Origin: Chitinophaga costaii
GTDB taxonomy: Bacteria; Bacteroidota; Bacteroidia; Chitinophagales; Chitinophagaceae
Direction of reading: 5' to 3'
Assembly (NCBI RefSeq): GCF_900094705.1
Contig: NZ_FMAR01000002.1
Location: 1 to 64,000, forward strand
DNA length: 64,000 bases
In this document: positions 17,392-25,675 of the stretch, one piece after another
How the letters are laid out: every line of letters begins with the position of its first letter
Position numbering within the stretch: position 1 is the stretch's first letter
Translations under genes and position numbers: made by a program
The notes under the pieces: generated by a model
Database searches by the model: none
What the model was told of the DNA's origin: nothing
What the model saw: only the letters and a program-made list of their open reading frames with translations

Positions 17392-18105
17392 TTATCCTTT
17401 TACCAGGGTACCCACGGGCTTGCCCATGATCACCTGCATTAAGTTGCCTTCCTTGTTCATATCAAAGACAATAATGGGCAATTTATTTTCCTGGCAAAGC
17501 GTAAAGGCCGTCATGTCCATTACGTTGAGGGATTGCTTATATACTTCCGAAAAAGTGATCGTTTCATAGCGGGTAGCCGTAGGATCTTTCTCTGGATCGG
17601 CGGTGTAAATACCATCTACCCGCGTGCCTTTTAGAATCACATCGGCTTGTATTTCGATAGCGCGTAGTGAAGCGGCCGTATCGGTGGTAAAGTAAGGGTT
17701 GCCTGTACCTGCCCCGAAGATCACTACGCGCCCTTTTTCCAGGTGGCGGATAGCGCGGCGGCGGATATATGGCTCGGCAATCTGTTCCATCTTAATAGCA
17801 GATTGCAGACGGGTGTAAAGGCCTGCTTTTTCCAAACCGCTCTGCAAGGCCATCCCGTTGATCACGGTAGCCAGCATCCCCATGTAGTCACCATGCGCAC
17901 GCTCAATACCTGTTTCCGCTTCATTCATACCCCGGTAAATATTCCCGCCCCCAATTACGATGGCCACCTGGATACCCAGGTCTGTGATAGCCTTCACTTC
18001 TTGTGCGTATTTAGTAATTACCTTATGATCAATTCCATAACTATTTTCCCCCATCAGGGCTTCGCCGCTCAATTTGAGCAGGATTCGCTTGTACTTTGGC
18101 AACAT
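17392..18105 (-). CDS. pyrH: UMP kinase
   Basis: 237 aa, normal length. [14 protein letters not shown] at the N-terminus, [10 protein letters not shown], the [17 protein letters not shown] loop and [13 protein letters not shown] are diagnostic of bacterial UMP kinase of the amino-acid-kinase fold. It phosphorylates UMP to UDP in pyrimidine synthesis. As in many bacteria it lies directly behind tsf, but a strong terminator separates the two, so it has its own promoter. Confidence 0.97.
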   Translation of the reverse strand: MLPKYKRILLKLSGEALMGENSYGIDHKVITKYAQEVKAITDLGIQVAIVIGGGNIYRGMNEAETGIERAHGDYMGMLATVINGMALQSGLEKAGLYTRLQSAIKMEQIAEPYIRRRAIRHLEKGRVVIFGAGTGNPYFTTDTAASLRAIEIQADVILKGTRVDGIYTADPEKDPTATRYETITFSEVYKQSLNVMDMTAFTLCQENKLPIIVFDMNKEGNLMQVIMGKPVGTLVKG

Positions 18106-18204
18106 GCTGCTTAGAAAGGTTGTAAAAAGGTGATTTGCAATGCTATTCCCGCCTCCGAATATAAGAATTCTGTGGTAACCTGCCGCTTCTTTCCGGGCGG
18201 GCGT

Positions 18205-18237
18205 AAAAAAAAGGAGAGAATTGCGTTTCTCTCCTTT
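18205..18237 (-). terminator. Terminator of the rplM-rpsI-rpsB-tsf operon
   Basis: A perfect 11-bp stem (18237-18227 with 18220-18210) with a 6-base loop, then a T-run on the minus strand. It begins 17 bases after the tsf stop. The A-rich other flank could make it weakly bidirectional. Confidence 0.9.
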
Positions 18238-18254
18238 CTTTTTTTAAGGTGTTA

Positions 18255-19079
18255 TTATCCCAAAGCAACCCGCTTGAAGGCTGTTACCTTCAGGCTGGCA
18301 TTTACGGATTTCAGATAATCTGCAACGGATTTGTTATTATCTTTTACGAAAGCCTGACCCAGCAAAGTGCTTTCTTTAAAGAATTTATTCACTTTGCCAA
18401 TGGCAATTTTTTCTGCCATGTCACCGGTTTTACCTTCGGCTTTGATCTGTTCTATTGCAATTTCTTTTTCGCGGGCAATGGTTTCAGGCGATACGGAATC
18501 TGCATCGATAGCGATGGGATTCATCGCAGCAATTTGCATGGCTACGTCTTTACCCACTTCTTCCGATACAGGAAGAGAAAAACCTACCAGTACACCCATA
18601 CGATAAGTACCGTGTATGTAAGCAGTAACCCCGGCTGCATCAATTCTTTCAAACCTGGTCAGGGAGATCTTTTCACCAATCCTGGCCACCTGGTCGTTGA
18701 TCTTGTCGGCCACTGTAGCACCGTCTAGCTGGGCGGCGTTCAGTTCATCTACAGACTTCGCACCACTGGTCAAGGCCAGGTCTACGATAGACTGTGCGAA
18801 CTTTATAAAGTCTTCATTTTTTGCTACGAAGTCGGTTTCACAACCAAGTGCTACGATTACACCGGAAGTACCGGCAGCAGTAGTTTTTGCGATGATTACA
18901 CCTTCCTTGGTTTCACGGTCTGAACGTAGTGCGGCTACTTTCTGACCTTTTTTGCGAAGGTAATCCACTGCTTTTTCAAAATCACCATCACTTTCTACCA
19001 GTGCTTTTCTACAGTCCATCATACCGGCGCCAGTTTGCTGACGCAATTTGTTTACATCAGTAGCTGTAATTGTTGCCAT
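18255..19079 (-). CDS. tsf: Elongation factor Ts
   Basis: 274 aa. The N-terminal VNKLRQQTGAGMMDCRKALVE with the GAGMMDCKKAL signature and KGQKVAALRSDRETKEG are typical, followed by the EF-Tu-binding core with LGCETDFVAKNEDF. It exchanges GDP for GTP on EF-Tu. Last gene of the rplM-rpsI-rpsB-tsf cluster; 138 bases carrying an inverted repeat separate it from rpsB. Confidence 0.97.
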   Translation of the reverse strand: MATITATDVNKLRQQTGAGMMDCRKALVESDGDFEKAVDYLRKKGQKVAALRSDRETKEGVIIAKTTAAGTSGVIVALGCETDFVAKNEDFIKFAQSIVDLALTSGAKSVDELNAAQLDGATVADKINDQVARIGEKISLTRFERIDAAGVTAYIHGTYRMGVLVGFSLPVSEEVGKDVAMQIAAMNPIAIDADSVSPETIAREKEIAIEQIKAEGKTGDMAEKIAIGKVNKFFKESTLLGQAFVKDNNKSVADYLKSVNASLKVTAFKRVALG

Positions 19080-19130
19080 GAGCTATATTGATTTAAAAGT
19101 TTTTTAAATAAATGCTTGCTTATAATATGG

Positions 19131-19204
19131 TGAATGGTTAACGATAATCAGCCTACGGCAGAAAAATATGGACTGCCGCCTGACGATTACAATTAACCAT
19201 TAAC
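19131..19204. repeat. Imperfect inverted repeat between rpsB and tsf
   Basis: AATGGTTAA (about 19133-19141) pairs with TTAACCATT (19193-19201), and an inner stem CGGCAG/CTGCCG lies at 19155-19176. The outer words are the same as in the inverted repeat after the THX gene, in the opposite arrangement relative to neighbours. It may modulate tsf expression within the operon or be a dispersed repeat. Confidence 0.45.
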
Positions 19205-19217
19205 CCTTTACAAAATC

Positions 19218-20234
19218 TTAACGACTGCCGCCGCCGGGACCACGACCCGGTCCACCTGGACCACGACCACCGCCGCCAGCACCGGAAGGACGACGTTGTC
19301 CACCGCCAGCACCGCCGGGACGGCTACCGCCGCCACCAGGACCACGACCAGGGCCACCCGGGCCACGGCCAGCACCACCGGGTCCACGACCTGGGCCACC
19401 AGGTCCACGGCCAGGACCACCAGCACCGCCGGGTCCACGACCACGGCGATTACGTTCGCGATCGTCGCCACCTTCTACGTCGAAGTTAGCTGCGGAATCG
19501 TCTGTATCTTCTTCTTCGGTTACATCATCTGTTTTTTCTACTGCTCTTTCGGACAGGCCTTCAGCAATAGCAGCAGCGATGTAATTCACGATAATGGAAA
19601 TCGATTTAGTTGCGTCATCATTCGCAGGAATAGCGAAGTCCACTTTAGTAGGATCGGAGTTGGTGTCTACCATGCCGAAGGTAGCGATACCCAGGCGTTT
19701 AGCTTCCAACAACGCTATATGTTCGTGCGCGATATCCACGATAAACAGGGCAGACGGAACACGTGCCAGTTGGGCAATACCACCCAACACCTTTTCCATT
19801 TTTTCCTTATCACGGGTCAAGGTCAGACGTTCTTTCTTGGTTACATTTTCGAAAGTGCCATCGCTCAGCATTTTTTCGATGCTCTGCATCTTCTTTACGC
19901 TTTTGCGGATGGTGGAAAAGTTGGTCAGCATACCACCTAACCATCTTTCTGTAACGTAAGGCATATTCACGCGGCGTGCCGTTTCACTCACAATTTCTTT
20001 GGCCTGTTTCTTCGTCGCAACAAACATGATCTTTTTACCGCTTTTAGCGATAGATTTCAGGGCCGCTGCTGCGTCCTGCAAACCTTCTACGGTTTTATTC
20101 AGATCGATAATATGAATACCTTTCTTTTCTGCGAAAATGTAAGGCAGCATTTTAGGATTCCACTTTTTCTTCAGGTGACCGAAGTGCACACCTGCTTCCA
20201 GAAGCTGCTGCTGTAATGAGGTATTATTTTCCAT
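19218..20234 (-). CDS. rpsB: 30S ribosomal protein S2 with long Gly/Arg/Pro-rich tail
   Basis: 338 aa. Residues 1-232 are a standard S2: [48 protein letters not shown] and the [19 protein letters not shown] segment. An acidic linker follows (about 234-259, EEEDTDD), then a roughly 75-residue low-complexity tail from residue 263 made of repeated RGPGG, GPGR and GGGG units with no acidic residues. S2 normally ends near 230-260 residues. The tail resembles RGG-type RNA-binding regions; its role is unknown. The coding DNA is itself repetitive (19220-19450). Confidence 0.95.
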   Translation of the reverse strand: MENNTSLQQQLLEAGVHFGHLKKKWNPKMLPYIFAEKKGIHIIDLNKTVEGLQDAAAALKSIAKSGKKIMFVATKKQAKEIVSETARRVNMPYVTERWLGGMLTNFSTIRKSVKKMQSIEKMLSDGTFENVTKKERLTLTRDKEKMEKVLGGIAQLARVPSALFIVDIAHEHIALLEAKRLGIATFGMVDTNSDPTKVDFAIPANDDATKSISIIVNYIAAAIAEGLSERAVEKTDDVTEEEDTDDSAANFDVEGGDDRERNRRGRGPGGAGGPGRGPGGPGRGPGGAGRGPGGPGRGPGGGGSRPGGAGGGQRRPSGAGGGGRGPGGPGRGPGGGSR

Positions 20235-20285
20235 GATAACTTATACTCAATTAAAGAATGATGAATGCTAAAGCTAAGTAAGGGA

Positions 20286-20675
20286 TTAGCGTTTAGAGAA
20301 CTGGAAGCTTCTTCTTGCCTTACGTTTACCTGGTTTCTTACGTTCAACGCCACGGGAATCGCGGGTCAGTACGCCTACGGCTTTCAGTGCAGGACGGAAC
20401 TCAGCGTTCACTTCGCACAGTGCGCGGGCAATACCCAGCTTAATTGCTTCAGCCTGGCCTTTAATGCCACCACCATTTGCATTAACCTTCACGTCGAACT
20501 TATCCAGTCCTTCGATCGTTTTCAGTGGCAGTTCTACCTGGTTCTGCAGGTATACCAGGGGAAAGTATGTTTTATAATCTTTGTCGTTTACCGTAATAGC
20601 GCCGGTGCCTTTGCTAATGTATACGCGGGCAACTGCTTCTTTACGACGACCTACTGTGTTCTTTTGCTTTTCCAT
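20286..20675 (-). CDS. rpsI: 30S ribosomal protein S9
   Basis: 129 aa, normal length. TVGRRKEAVARVYISKGTG near the start, GGGIKGQAEAIKLGIARAL in the middle and the C-terminal RDSRGVERKKPGKRKARRSFQFSKR are diagnostic; the basic C-terminal tail reaches the P-site tRNA. Directly downstream of rplM (14 bases) and upstream of rpsB. Confidence 0.98.
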   Translation of the reverse strand: MEKQKNTVGRRKEAVARVYISKGTGAITVNDKDYKTYFPLVYLQNQVELPLKTIEGLDKFDVKVNANGGGIKGQAEAIKLGIARALCEVNAEFRPALKAVGVLTRDSRGVERKKPGKRKARRSFQFSKR

Positions 20676-20689
20676 TTATGAAAGAAAAA

Positions 20690-21133
20690 TTAGAAAGTTA
20701 AGGGAGAAGGTTTCTGTGCAGCATGCGGATGCTCAGCGCCTACATATACAAAGAGTTTCTTATACATCGCACGGCCCAGGCGGTTTTTAGGAAGCATGCC
20801 TTTTACAGCTCTCTCCACCACCAACTCGGGACGACGGTTCAGCACGTCCTTAGCGATTTCTTTCTTCTGACCGCCGGGATAACCGGTATAAGTCAGGTAT
20901 TCTTTGTCTGCCAGCTTGTTGCCAGTGAATTTCACCTTTTCGGCATTGATCACGATAATATAATCTCCGCAATCAGTGTGGGGCGTATAGTAAGGTTTAT
21001 TCTTACCTCTAAGGATGGCCGCGATTTTCGCGCACATTCTGCCCACCGTCTGGTTCGTAGCGTCTACGATGTGCCATTCGTGCTTTACGTAAGCGTCGTT
21101 GGCCGATTTTGTTTTGAAACTTAAAGTATTCAT
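20690..21133 (-). CDS. rplM: 50S ribosomal protein L13
   Basis: 147 aa, normal length. WHIVDATNQTVGRMCAKIAAILRGK and the VERAVKGMLPKNRLGRAM motif identify L13, an early-assembly protein of the large subunit. First gene of the rplM-rpsI-rpsB-tsf operon, with a -7 box about 55 bases upstream. Confidence 0.98.
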   Translation of the reverse strand: MNTLSFKTKSANDAYVKHEWHIVDATNQTVGRMCAKIAAILRGKNKPYYTPHTDCGDYIIVINAEKVKFTGNKLADKEYLTYTGYPGGQKKEIAKDVLNRRPELVVERAVKGMLPKNRLGRAMYKKLFVYVGAEHPHAAQKPSPLTF

Positions 21134-21186
21134 TTGAAACGATAAAAGTTTTACGTCTGTAAAATTCTTCCTGTTTTCAGGGAGGG

Positions 21187-21194
21187 CAAAGGTA
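21187..21194 (-). promoter_or_regulatory. -7 box TACCTTTG of the rplM operon
   Basis: Exact TAnnTTTG match on the minus strand, giving a leader of about 50 bases. No clear TTTG lies at the -33 position. Confidence 0.5.
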
Positions 21195-21335
21195 TGCAGG
21201 GATATTTAAATAACCATACATTTAAGCCACTTTTTTATACAGCACCTTTGTAAGATTCTGATTTTCAATAAAAAATTTGACAGTAAGTTTTCAACAGCTT
21301 GTGCAAACCATCCATTCCCGCTATTTTTAGGCATG

Positions 21336-21360
21336 AAAAGGCCCGCCGAAAGGCAGGCCC
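21336..21360 (-). terminator. Terminator of the Zn-peptidase gene
   Basis: An 8-bp GC-rich stem (21359-21352 with 21347-21340, one G-U on the minus strand), loop TTTC, then TTTTC. It lies 26 bases after the stop. Confidence 0.75.
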
Positions 21361-21385
21361 TATGCTAAAATATTAAATGCAATGA

Positions 21386-22078
21386 TTAGTTACGGCGACT
21401 GCCACCCATATAAATCAGGATGTATTGTACCAGGATAGCGATGGATGACAAGGCAGCGATCACATAGGTCATAGCGGCCCATTTCAGGGCATCCTTGGCC
21501 ATATCATGTTCCTCGCGGTGTGTTATCCCGGCACTATCCAGCCAGGCCAACCCACGACGGGAAGCGTCAAATTCTACCGGTAGGGTAATTACGGAAAACA
21601 AGGTCGTAACTGCAAATAGCACAATCCCCGCCAGCAGCAACTGGGGAAATGCGTGTATGAGCAACACTCCGCCCATTAGCACCCACGGAACAATAGTATT
21701 GCTGAACTGTACAGCAGGGACCAGCTTTGAACGCAATTGCAACCAGGAATAGCCTGTAGCGTGCTGGACGGCATGTCCACACTCATGAGCGGCCACAGCA
21801 GCAGCCGCGACGTTGGACCCAGCGTACACGTCCGGGCTGAGGTTCACGGTTTTATCTGATGGATTATAATGATCAGAAAGGAACCCATTTACCGAAATTA
21901 CCTGAACATCGTAAATGCCATTGTCACGAAGCATTTTTTCAGCCACCTGGCGGCCGGTAAGCCCGGACGAGAGCGCTACAGAAGAATATTTCCGGAAACG
22001 GCTCTTCAGCAAGCCACTTACAATCATGCTAATGACCAGGAAAATAATGGAAATAAAGAATACACCAGAGTTCAGCAT
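21386..22078 (-). CDS. Membrane-bound neutral zinc metallopeptidase (YugP-like)
   Basis: 230 aa. The zinc-binding HECGHAVQHA motif with AAAAVAAHECGHA before it, several membrane helices (N-terminal, around 125-160 and at the C-terminus) and the DHYNPSDKTVNLSPDVY segment match the YugP/Zn_peptidase_2 family. Substrate unknown. Single gene with its own terminator. Confidence 0.88.
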   Translation of the reverse strand: MLNSGVFFISIIFLVISMIVSGLLKSRFRKYSSVALSSGLTGRQVAEKMLRDNGIYDVQVISVNGFLSDHYNPSDKTVNLSPDVYAGSNVAAAAVAAHECGHAVQHATGYSWLQLRSKLVPAVQFSNTIVPWVLMGGVLLIHAFPQLLLAGIVLFAVTTLFSVITLPVEFDASRRGLAWLDSAGITHREEHDMAKDALKWAAMTYVIAALSSIAILVQYILIYMGGSRRN

Positions 22079-22266
22079 ATGATATAATAGAATTTTAAAT
22101 TATAATGTAATATTAAAGAAAGCTGTACAAATTAGCATCCAACCCGTCTAAAATGGCAGGATTTAAGATTTTGTTAAGAAAAGGACGACATTTTTTCCAC
22201 ATTAAATTACAACGTCGCCAAAATAAAAATTTATGACTGCCTTTTTGTCAAACACAAACTGAAAAA

Positions 22267-22290
22267 CTGACAAAATAGCTATTTTGTCAG
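22267..22290. promoter_or_regulatory. 24-bp perfect palindrome, candidate operator
   Basis: CTGACAAAATAG is followed immediately by its exact reverse complement. A related half-site (TTTTTGTCA) occurs about 25 bases upstream. Such a spacer-free palindrome in an intergenic region suggests a binding site for a dimeric regulator. It is 189 bases upstream of the Zn-peptidase start and 439 bases upstream of radA. Confidence 0.4.
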
Positions 22291-22386
22291 CCTAAGTACG
22301 TCGCATAAATGCAACTTTTTTGCCCCGTAAGAAGGCCTTTTTTATTCTTCGCAATCAGCTTTTTATGAGTGATTATTGCCTATAAT

Positions 22387-22578
22387 ATTGTAGGGATCCG
22401 TCTGCCGAAACGGCGGCTGGACGGGCATCTATACAATTTTAAATTGACTTTAAAGTTATTCACACCCTTCAAATAAACTTTTTTATTCTGAAGCCATTTT
22501 GTAATTTAGACGTGAATTTAATGGGTTAGTAAGTAGAAAGAGCCAACGGAATCTTCCGTTTGGCTCTTTTATTTTTTA
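22387..22578 (+). ncRNA. Candidate structured small RNA ending at an orphan terminator
   Basis: The 650-base gap between two divergent genes contains a long nested hairpin (ATTGTA 22387-22392 with TACAAT 22432-22437; CCGTC 22398-22402 with GACGG 22420-22424; GCCG 22404-22407 with CGGC 22411-22414, loop AAA) and, about 100 bases on, a strong plus-strand terminator. No plus-strand coding gene lies upstream of that terminator, which implies a non-coding transcript. The boundaries are guesses and no convincing promoter was found (TAATATTG at 22383-22390 is one mismatch off). Confidence 0.3.
22537..22578 (+). terminator. Orphan plus-strand terminator
   Basis: A 15-bp stem with one bulged base (22537-22551 with 22554-22569) and a two-base loop is followed by a T-rich run. 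The minus-strand side has no T-run, so it works for plus-strand transcription. No plus-strand gene precedes it in this divergent gap. Confidence 0.75.
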
Positions 22579-22714
22579 GCTCTCTTTTTAACCCCCTATT
22601 TTATCTTTTCGATGTTCCAGACATTACGTTTTTAACCTTTCCCTTTTTGTTTTTTAAAAAAATTCTATCCAAAGCGTAACGGGTGTTATCATTTTACATG
22701 GTTACACTTTCACT

Positions 22715-22722
22715 TACCTTTA
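22715..22722 (+). promoter_or_regulatory. -7 box TACCTTTA of radA
   Basis: One base off TAnnTTTG; it ends 6 bases before the radA ATG, so the mRNA would be leaderless or nearly so. Confidence 0.45.
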
Positions 22723-22728
22723 TGCAAT

Positions 22729-24099
22729 ATGAGTAAGATTAAAACGGCTTTTTTTTGCCAGCATTGTGGTTATGAAGCAGCCAAGTGGACGGGTAAATGT
22801 CCAAGTTGTGGACAATGGAATACATTGGTAGAAGAAAAGGTAGTAAAAAAAGACACGCCTTTGCGTCAGCAGGAATGGAAAACAGAGGCCTCTAAGACAT
22901 CTAAAACCGTGCATCTCGATCAGGTGAACGCCTTGGAAGAAAAGCGCTGGATAACCCCCGACGCAGAACTGAACCGGGTGCTGGGAGGCGGCATAGTGGC
23001 GGGTTCCATCGTATTGGTGGGCGGCGAGCCAGGCATCGGTAAGTCTACCTTATTCTTACAGGACGCCCTGCAAATGACACAGCTCAAAACGCTTTATATT
23101 AGTGGTGAAGAAAGTGAATCACAGATCAAGATGCGGGCCAACCGTCTCAATATAAAAAACGACCAATTTTACTTGCTCACAGAGACCTCTACCCATAGTA
23201 TTTTTGAGGAAATAAAAAAATTGCAGCCAGACTTGGTGATCGTGGATTCTATCCAAACATTGCAATCACCATTTATAGAATCTGCACCTGGTACTATATC
23301 GCAAATCCGTGAAACAGCCGCAGAGATGCAACGCTTCGCTAAAGAGAGTAATACACCGGTATTTCTCATTGGCCATATCACCAAAGATGGTTCTATTGCA
23401 GGCCCCAAAATATTGGAACATATGGTGGATACAGTACTGCAATTTGAAGGCGACCAGCACTATGCCTACCGCATCCTCCGCACCATCAAAAACCGTTTTG
23501 GCAGCACTTCCGAGCTCGGCATTTATGAAATGACCGGCCTGGGACTTCGCCAGGTAACGAACCCTTCTGAAATATTGATGTCACAACGGGAGGAAATGCT
23601 GAGCGGTGTGGCCATCGGTGCCACACTGGAAGGCATGCGCCCCATGCTGGTGGAAGTGCAGGCGCTGGTAACGCACTCTGTGTACGGAACCCCACAAAGA
23701 ACGGCTACTGGTTTTGACCTGCGCCGCCTGCAAATCCTACTGGCTGTGCTGGAAAAACGGGGCGGTTTTCATTTTGGGGTGAAGGATGTATTCCTGAATA
23801 TTACAGGCGGCATTCGTATTGAAGACCCCTCCATAGATCTGGCGGTGCTGTGCGCCCTGCTATCGTCTTTTGAAGACCAGGTGATCCCACAAAAGGTATG
23901 CTTTGCCGGTGAGGTGGGGCTGAGTGGGGAAATCCGTGCGGTGAACCGTATTGAACAGCGTATTGCAGAAGCGGAGAAGCTGGGCTTTGAGAAAATATTT
24001 ATTTCCCGCTATCACCAGAAAGGAGTAGACTTTGGCAAGTTCAATATCCAGGCCGTAACCGTAGGACGGGTGGAAGAAGTTTACCAGCAATTGTTTTAA
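22729..24099 (+). CDS. radA: DNA repair protein RadA
   Basis: 456 aa, usual length. An N-terminal four-cysteine zinc finger (FFCQHCGYEAAKWTGKCPSC), Walker A GGEPGIGKST, the RadA-specific KNRFG motif (IKNRFGSTSELGIYEM) and a C-terminal Lon-protease-like domain ending in IFISRYHQKGVDF. RadA is a hexameric helicase that processes branched recombination intermediates with RecA. It has its own promoter and is followed by comF after 84 bases. Confidence 0.97.
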   Translation: MSKIKTAFFCQHCGYEAAKWTGKCPSCGQWNTLVEEKVVKKDTPLRQQEWKTEASKTSKTVHLDQVNALEEKRWITPDAELNRVLGGGIVAGSIVLVGGEPGIGKSTLFLQDALQMTQLKTLYISGEESESQIKMRANRLNIKNDQFYLLTETSTHSIFEEIKKLQPDLVIVDSIQTLQSPFIESAPGTISQIRETAAEMQRFAKESNTPVFLIGHITKDGSIAGPKILEHMVDTVLQFEGDQHYAYRILRTIKNRFGSTSELGIYEMTGLGLRQVTNPSEILMSQREEMLSGVAIGATLEGMRPMLVEVQALVTHSVYGTPQRTATGFDLRRLQILLAVLEKRGGFHFGVKDVFLNITGGIRIEDPSIDLAVLCALLSSFEDQVIPQKVCFAGEVGLSGEIRAVNRIEQRIAEAEKLGFEKIFISRYHQKGVDFGKFNIQAVTVGRVEEVYQQLF

Positions 24100-24183
24100 T
24101 ATATTAGGGCAATACCTGTGTAGCGTAATACACCGGCATAACGTTTCCTGTTGTAAAACCAACCCAACCCTTATTGCAACACC

Positions 24184-24882
24184 ATGCGTATCAGCCGTTT
24201 CCTGGCCCCGCTGGGACAGTTATTTTATCCGCATAATTGTGATGCCTGCGGCAGCGAACTAACGCTGTCGGAGGAAATCCTTTGCCTGCGATGTTTGCAC
24301 AAATTGCCCCTAACGCGCTACCAATTGATAGACAACAATCCGCTGCAGCGCACTTATCGCGGACGGGTAGATATCCAACATGCTTTCGCTGCTTATTATT
24401 ATGAACCCGGTTCGCCGGTACAGCAATTGGTACACCAGTTCAAATACCTGGGCCGGGAAGATATTGCCCATTTCTTGGGACGAAAGATGGGGCGACTGTT
24501 GCAAGAAAGCCCGTGGAGGAATGCAGTGGATGCCATTGTGCCAGTGCCACTTTATACTGATAAGCTCAAACAGCGCGGCTATAACCAGGCTTTATTGCTG
24601 GCCGAAGGCATGAGCGAAATATTACAGATAGCCGTATGGCCCCACGCCATACGTAGGCACAGGCCCGGCACCTCCCAAACCCAAAAAGGACGATTAGATC
24701 GCTGGCAGCAACTAAAGGATATGTTTTCCCTGGGCGATGCTGTAACCCTTGCTCAGCAGCATGTGCTGCTGGTAGACGATGTAATTACCACCGGCGCCAC
24801 CACTGAGGCCTGCGCATCCTTGCTACTACAAATACCAGGCACTTGTGTAAGCATATGCAGCCTGGCAGTGGCAGAAAGTTGA
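24184..24882 (+). CDS. ComF family phosphoribosyltransferase-like protein
   Basis: 232 aa. An N-terminal zinc ribbon (CDACGSEL...CLRCLHKLP) is followed by the double-zinc-ribbon linker and a type I phosphoribosyltransferase domain with VPVPLYTDKLKQRGYNQALLLAE and the PRPP loop VLLVDDVITTGAT. ComF proteins are needed for uptake of single-stranded DNA during natural transformation, and the RadA-ComF neighbourhood is consistent with DNA processing. Function is by family only. Confidence 0.9.
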   Translation: MRISRFLAPLGQLFYPHNCDACGSELTLSEEILCLRCLHKLPLTRYQLIDNNPLQRTYRGRVDIQHAFAAYYYEPGSPVQQLVHQFKYLGREDIAHFLGRKMGRLLQESPWRNAVDAIVPVPLYTDKLKQRGYNQALLLAEGMSEILQIAVWPHAIRRHRPGTSQTQKGRLDRWQQLKDMFSLGDAVTLAQQHVLLVDDVITTGATTEACASLLLQIPGTCVSICSLAVAES

Positions 24883-25079
24883 TGTGCCTGTCCGGACCAT
24901 ACGATCCTGACGCTATTACTATTTTAAAATATAGCTTACTTCAGACAAAAATGTGTTCTATGGTAACAATCATTGCTCAATTATGCTTGATCTTTGTAAT
25001 ACTGGCAACCCTTTATAAAATTGCCCCGGATTTAATCATGTAATGCGCAATTATTCAACAACACCATAAACCGTATTTT

Positions 25080-25601
25080 ATGTTTCGTCTCTTACTGCTT
25101 TCCTGCTTCATGTTTCTTGCCTCTGGCAATGTATACGATTTTAAAGTAGATGCCATCGACGGCACCAAGATCAATCTGGCCGATTACAAGGGCAAGAAGA
25201 TCCTGATCGTGAATACCGCATCGCTTTGCGGCAATACCCCGCAATATGCCGCCCTGGAAGAATTGTATAAAAAATACGCCGGCAAACTGGTGATCATTGG
25301 CTTTCCTGCAAATAACTTTGCCCAGCAGGAACCTGGTTCCAATGAGGAAATCCATGCTTTTTGCACCAAGCAATATGCCGTGACTTTTCCCATGGCAGCC
25401 AAGATCTCCGTGAAAGGCGCTGACATTCACCCTCTATACAAATGGCTTTATGAGCAAAGTGTGGCCAAACATTTTGAGCCTGCTGCAGTAACCTGGAATT
25501 TCCAGAAATACCTGATCGACGAAAAAGGCAATCTTGCGGCGGTATTTGCGCCCAAGACTTTGCCCAACGATCCGGCTGTTATTGCCGCTATCGAAAAATA
25601 A
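25080..25601 (+). CDS. Glutathione peroxidase-family thiol peroxidase, exported
   Basis: 173 aa. An N-terminal hydrophobic segment (MFRLLLLSCFMFLASGN) is probably a signal peptide. The GPx core is complete: NTASLCGNTPQY with peroxidatic Cys50, FPANNFAQQEPGSNEEI with the catalytic Gln, and AAVTWNFQKYLID with the catalytic Trp-Asn. Cysteine replaces selenocysteine, as in bacterial thioredoxin-dependent members. It is predicted to reduce hydroperoxides in the periplasm. Single gene with a strong terminator. Confidence 0.9.
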   Translation: MFRLLLLSCFMFLASGNVYDFKVDAIDGTKINLADYKGKKILIVNTASLCGNTPQYAALEELYKKYAGKLVIIGFPANNFAQQEPGSNEEIHAFCTKQYAVTFPMAAKISVKGADIHPLYKWLYEQSVAKHFEPAAVTWNFQKYLIDEKGNLAAVFAPKTLPNDPAVIAAIEK

Positions 25602-25621
25602 AGCTTGCAACATATACTGCT

Positions 25622-25650
25622 ACCGGCGTCCAGAAGACGCCGGTTTTTTT
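25622..25650 (+). terminator. Terminator of the GPx gene
   Basis: A perfect 9-bp stem ACCGGCGTC/GACGCCGGT (25622-25630 with 25636-25644) with a 5-base loop and a seven-T tail. Confidence 0.92.
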
Positions 25651-25675
25651 ATGCGTTAATCCGTAATTTGCGCCC

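Noticed and set aside
24843-25043. Small ORF overlapping the comF 3' end, with a hydrophobic tail
   Set aside because: Only the last 30 codons look like a membrane helix; no promoter or family support was found.
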